Shown here: positions 5,708 through 6,872 of the stretch, piece after piece
Layout: each line of letters opens with the position of its first letter
How positions within the stretch are numbered: position 1 is the stretch's first letter
Assembly (NCBI GenBank): GCA_039800965.1
Contig: JBDLPS010000016.1
Coordinates: forward strand, 1-6,872
DNA length: 6,872 bases
Direction: 5' to 3'
Source of the DNA: ZC4RG30 sp039800965
Lineage (GTDB): Bacteria > Pseudomonadota > Gammaproteobacteria > Steroidobacterales > Steroidobacteraceae
The notes under the pieces: model-generated
Seen by the model: only the letters and a program-made list of their open reading frames with translations
The model's database searches: none
What the model was told of the DNA's origin: nothing
Translations under genes and position numbers: made by a program

Positions 5708-6872
5708 CGGCCCGCCCCGCTGCGCTCGGCGATGAAGGCCACCAGCCGGCGCGCGAGCAGCGTCTTCGGGCCGGCACCGAGCTCGTGCCGACCGCCGCCT
5801 GCCCACAACAGCACGAGGGCGTTGTCGTCCTGCTCGAACACCTTGCAGTCGCCCACTTCGTTCGCTGCGATCAGGTCGAGCTTCTTGCGCTCGAGCTTGG
5901 ACCGCGCATGCGCCTCGACGTCATTGGTCTCGGCCGCGAAGCCCACGACATAGGGTCGGTCCTTGCGCGCCGCGACCGCGGCGAGGATGTCCACCGTGCG
6001 TTCCATCGGGATGTCGAGGCGGTCGCTCACTTTCTTGATCTTGCAGTCCGCGGGCTGCGCGGGCCGGTAGTCGGCCACCGCCGCGGTAGCGATGAAGATG
6101 TCCGCGGCATCGACTTCGGCCATCACGGCGTCGTGCATCTGCGCGGCGGATTCGACGCAGACCTTGCGCACGCCCGTGGGCGCGCAGAGGTTCACCGGTC
6201 CGCTGACGAGCACCACCTCGGCACCGGCCTCGCGCGCGGCCTGCGCCACGGCGTAGCCCATCTTCCCGGAGCTGCGATTGCTGATGAAGCGGACCGGGTC
6301 GATGCGTTCCCGCGTGGGGCCGGCGGTGATGAGCACGCGTCGCCCGGACAAGGGGCCCTTGACCGGCAGCAGCGAGAGCGCCGCATCGGCAAGGTCCGCA
6401 GGCTCGACCATGCGGCCCTCACCCACCTCGCCACAGGCCTGGCTGCCGCTCGCCGGCCCCACCACGTGGACGCCGCGCCCGCGCAGTGTGGCGACGTTGG
6501 ACTGGGTGGCCGGATTGGCCCACATCAGCCGGTTCATGGCGGGCGCCACGGCGATGGGCGCCGACGTCGCGAGGCAGACCGTGGAGAGGAGGCTCCCGGC
6601 CATGCCACCCGCCAGCTGCGCGAGGAAATCGGCCGAGGCGGGGGCGATGAGGACGAGATCGGCCCAGCGGGCGAGCTCGATGTGGCTCATCGCCTGTTCG
6701 GCAGCCTTGTCCCAGAGGTCGCTGCGCACCTCGCGGCCCGAAACAGCCTGGAAAGTGAGCGGCGTGACGAATTCGCGGGCGCCGTCGGTCATCACGACCT
6801 GCACCTCCGCACCCCGTTCCTTGAGGCGCCGCACGAGGTCGGGGCTCTTGTAAGCCGCGATGCCCCCCGTGA
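5704..6872 (-). CDS. coaBC: Bifunctional phosphopantothenoylcysteine decarboxylase/phosphopantothenate-cysteine ligase, 5' end missing
   Basis: Two-domain cytoplasmic enzyme of coenzyme A synthesis. The CoaB domain joins 4'-phosphopantothenate to cysteine using CTP, and the FMN-dependent CoaC domain decarboxylates the product to 4'-phosphopantetheine. The window holds 388 complete codons plus two bases, starting at TGGIAAYKSPDLVRRLKERG. By comparison with E. coli (406 residues) about 13 N-terminal residues lie outside. The GTG at 6834 is internal and is not the start. CoaC features are the catalytic histidine in MSHIELARWAD (codon 6682-6684), APASADFLAQLAGGMA, PAMNRLMW, and the catalytic cysteine in GSQACGEVGEGRM (codon 6433-6435). 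CoaB features are ITAGPTRERIDPVRFISNRSSGKMG with the asparagine used for catalysis, AAVADYRPA, KIKK and VVGFAAET. All key residues are present. The gene overlaps dut as ATGA, a pairing conserved in gammaproteobacteria. An older name is dfp. Confidence 0.96.
   Translation of the reverse strand, partial: TGGIAAYKSPDLVRRLKERGAEVQVVMTDGAREFVTPLTFQAVSGREVRSDLWDKAAEQAMSHIELARWADLVLIAPASADFLAQLAGGMAGSLLSTVCLATSAPIAVAPAMNRLMWANPATQSNVATLRGRGVHVVGPASGSQACGEVGEGRMVEPADLADAALSLLPVKGPLSGRRVLITAGPTRERIDPVRFISNRSSGKMGYAVAQAAREAGAEVVLVSGPVNLCAPTGVRKVCVESAAQMHDAVMAEVDAADIFIATAAVADYRPAQPADCKIKKVSDRLDIPMERTVDILAAVAARKDRPYVVGFAAETNDVEAHARSKLERKKLDLIAANEVGDCKVFEQDDNALVLLWAGGGRHELGAGPKTLLARRLVAFIAERSGAGR

Noticed and set aside
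5708..5806. N-terminal extension of dut by 33 codons
   Set aside because: It is Arg-rich, overlaps coaBC in another frame, and is absent from dUTPases. The ATGA junction fits the shorter start.

Overview
The window looks like a stretch of GC-rich gammaproteobacterial chromosome. It carries housekeeping genes, tightly packed and often overlapping by four bases, plus a few poorly characterised envelope proteins. Protein similarity (CoaBC, Dut and PyrE very close to the E. coli proteins, an AmpG-family permease, an ExoA-type nuclease) and the envelope families (DUF4124, DUF6515-like, glycine-zipper lipoprotein) suggest the Xanthomonadales/Steroidobacterales part of the class. That placement is inference. 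I see no mobile element, CRISPR array, tRNA or rRNA.

Layout, left to right. (1) A leftward cluster at 1-2209, in transcription order: xth/exoA-type exonuclease III (GTG start at 2209), an ampG-like muropeptide permease (GTG start at 1445), and the first 46 codons of a Rieske [2Fe-2S] protein (GTG start at 138) that leaves the window. Both junctions are GTGA stop/start overlaps. (2) A 90-bp divergent spacer at 2210-2299. (3) A rightward pair at 2300-3621: pyrE, then an exported DUF4124 protein with a coiled-coil-like tail, joined by an ATGA overlap. (4) A 31-bp convergent spacer with small competing hairpins. (5) A leftward cluster at 3653-6872, in transcription order: coaBC (5' end outside the window), dut (ATGA overlap), an 88-bp gap with a hairpin and a possible promoter, a glycine-zipper lipoprotein, and 8 bp later a DUF6515-like exported protein.

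How the genes fit together. coaBC-dut is a classic conserved gammaproteobacterial pair (coenzyme A synthesis and dUTP removal), and pyrE (UMP synthesis) lies in the same neighbourhood in many relatives, including E. coli. xth repairs DNA, and AmpG recycles cell-wall fragments. The least understood part is the two-gene envelope cassette at 3653-5136. Its two proteins share one C-terminal module (YPTRGQ...EQQ...DRYEC..WAV.Q...DPT, ending in an identical GRGYSVK). In the lipoprotein that module is split by a glycine-zipper segment. Each protein has exactly two cysteines outside its signal peptide, at matching positions in the module. This is the best candidate for an undescribed function here; the rest is ordinary housekeeping DNA.
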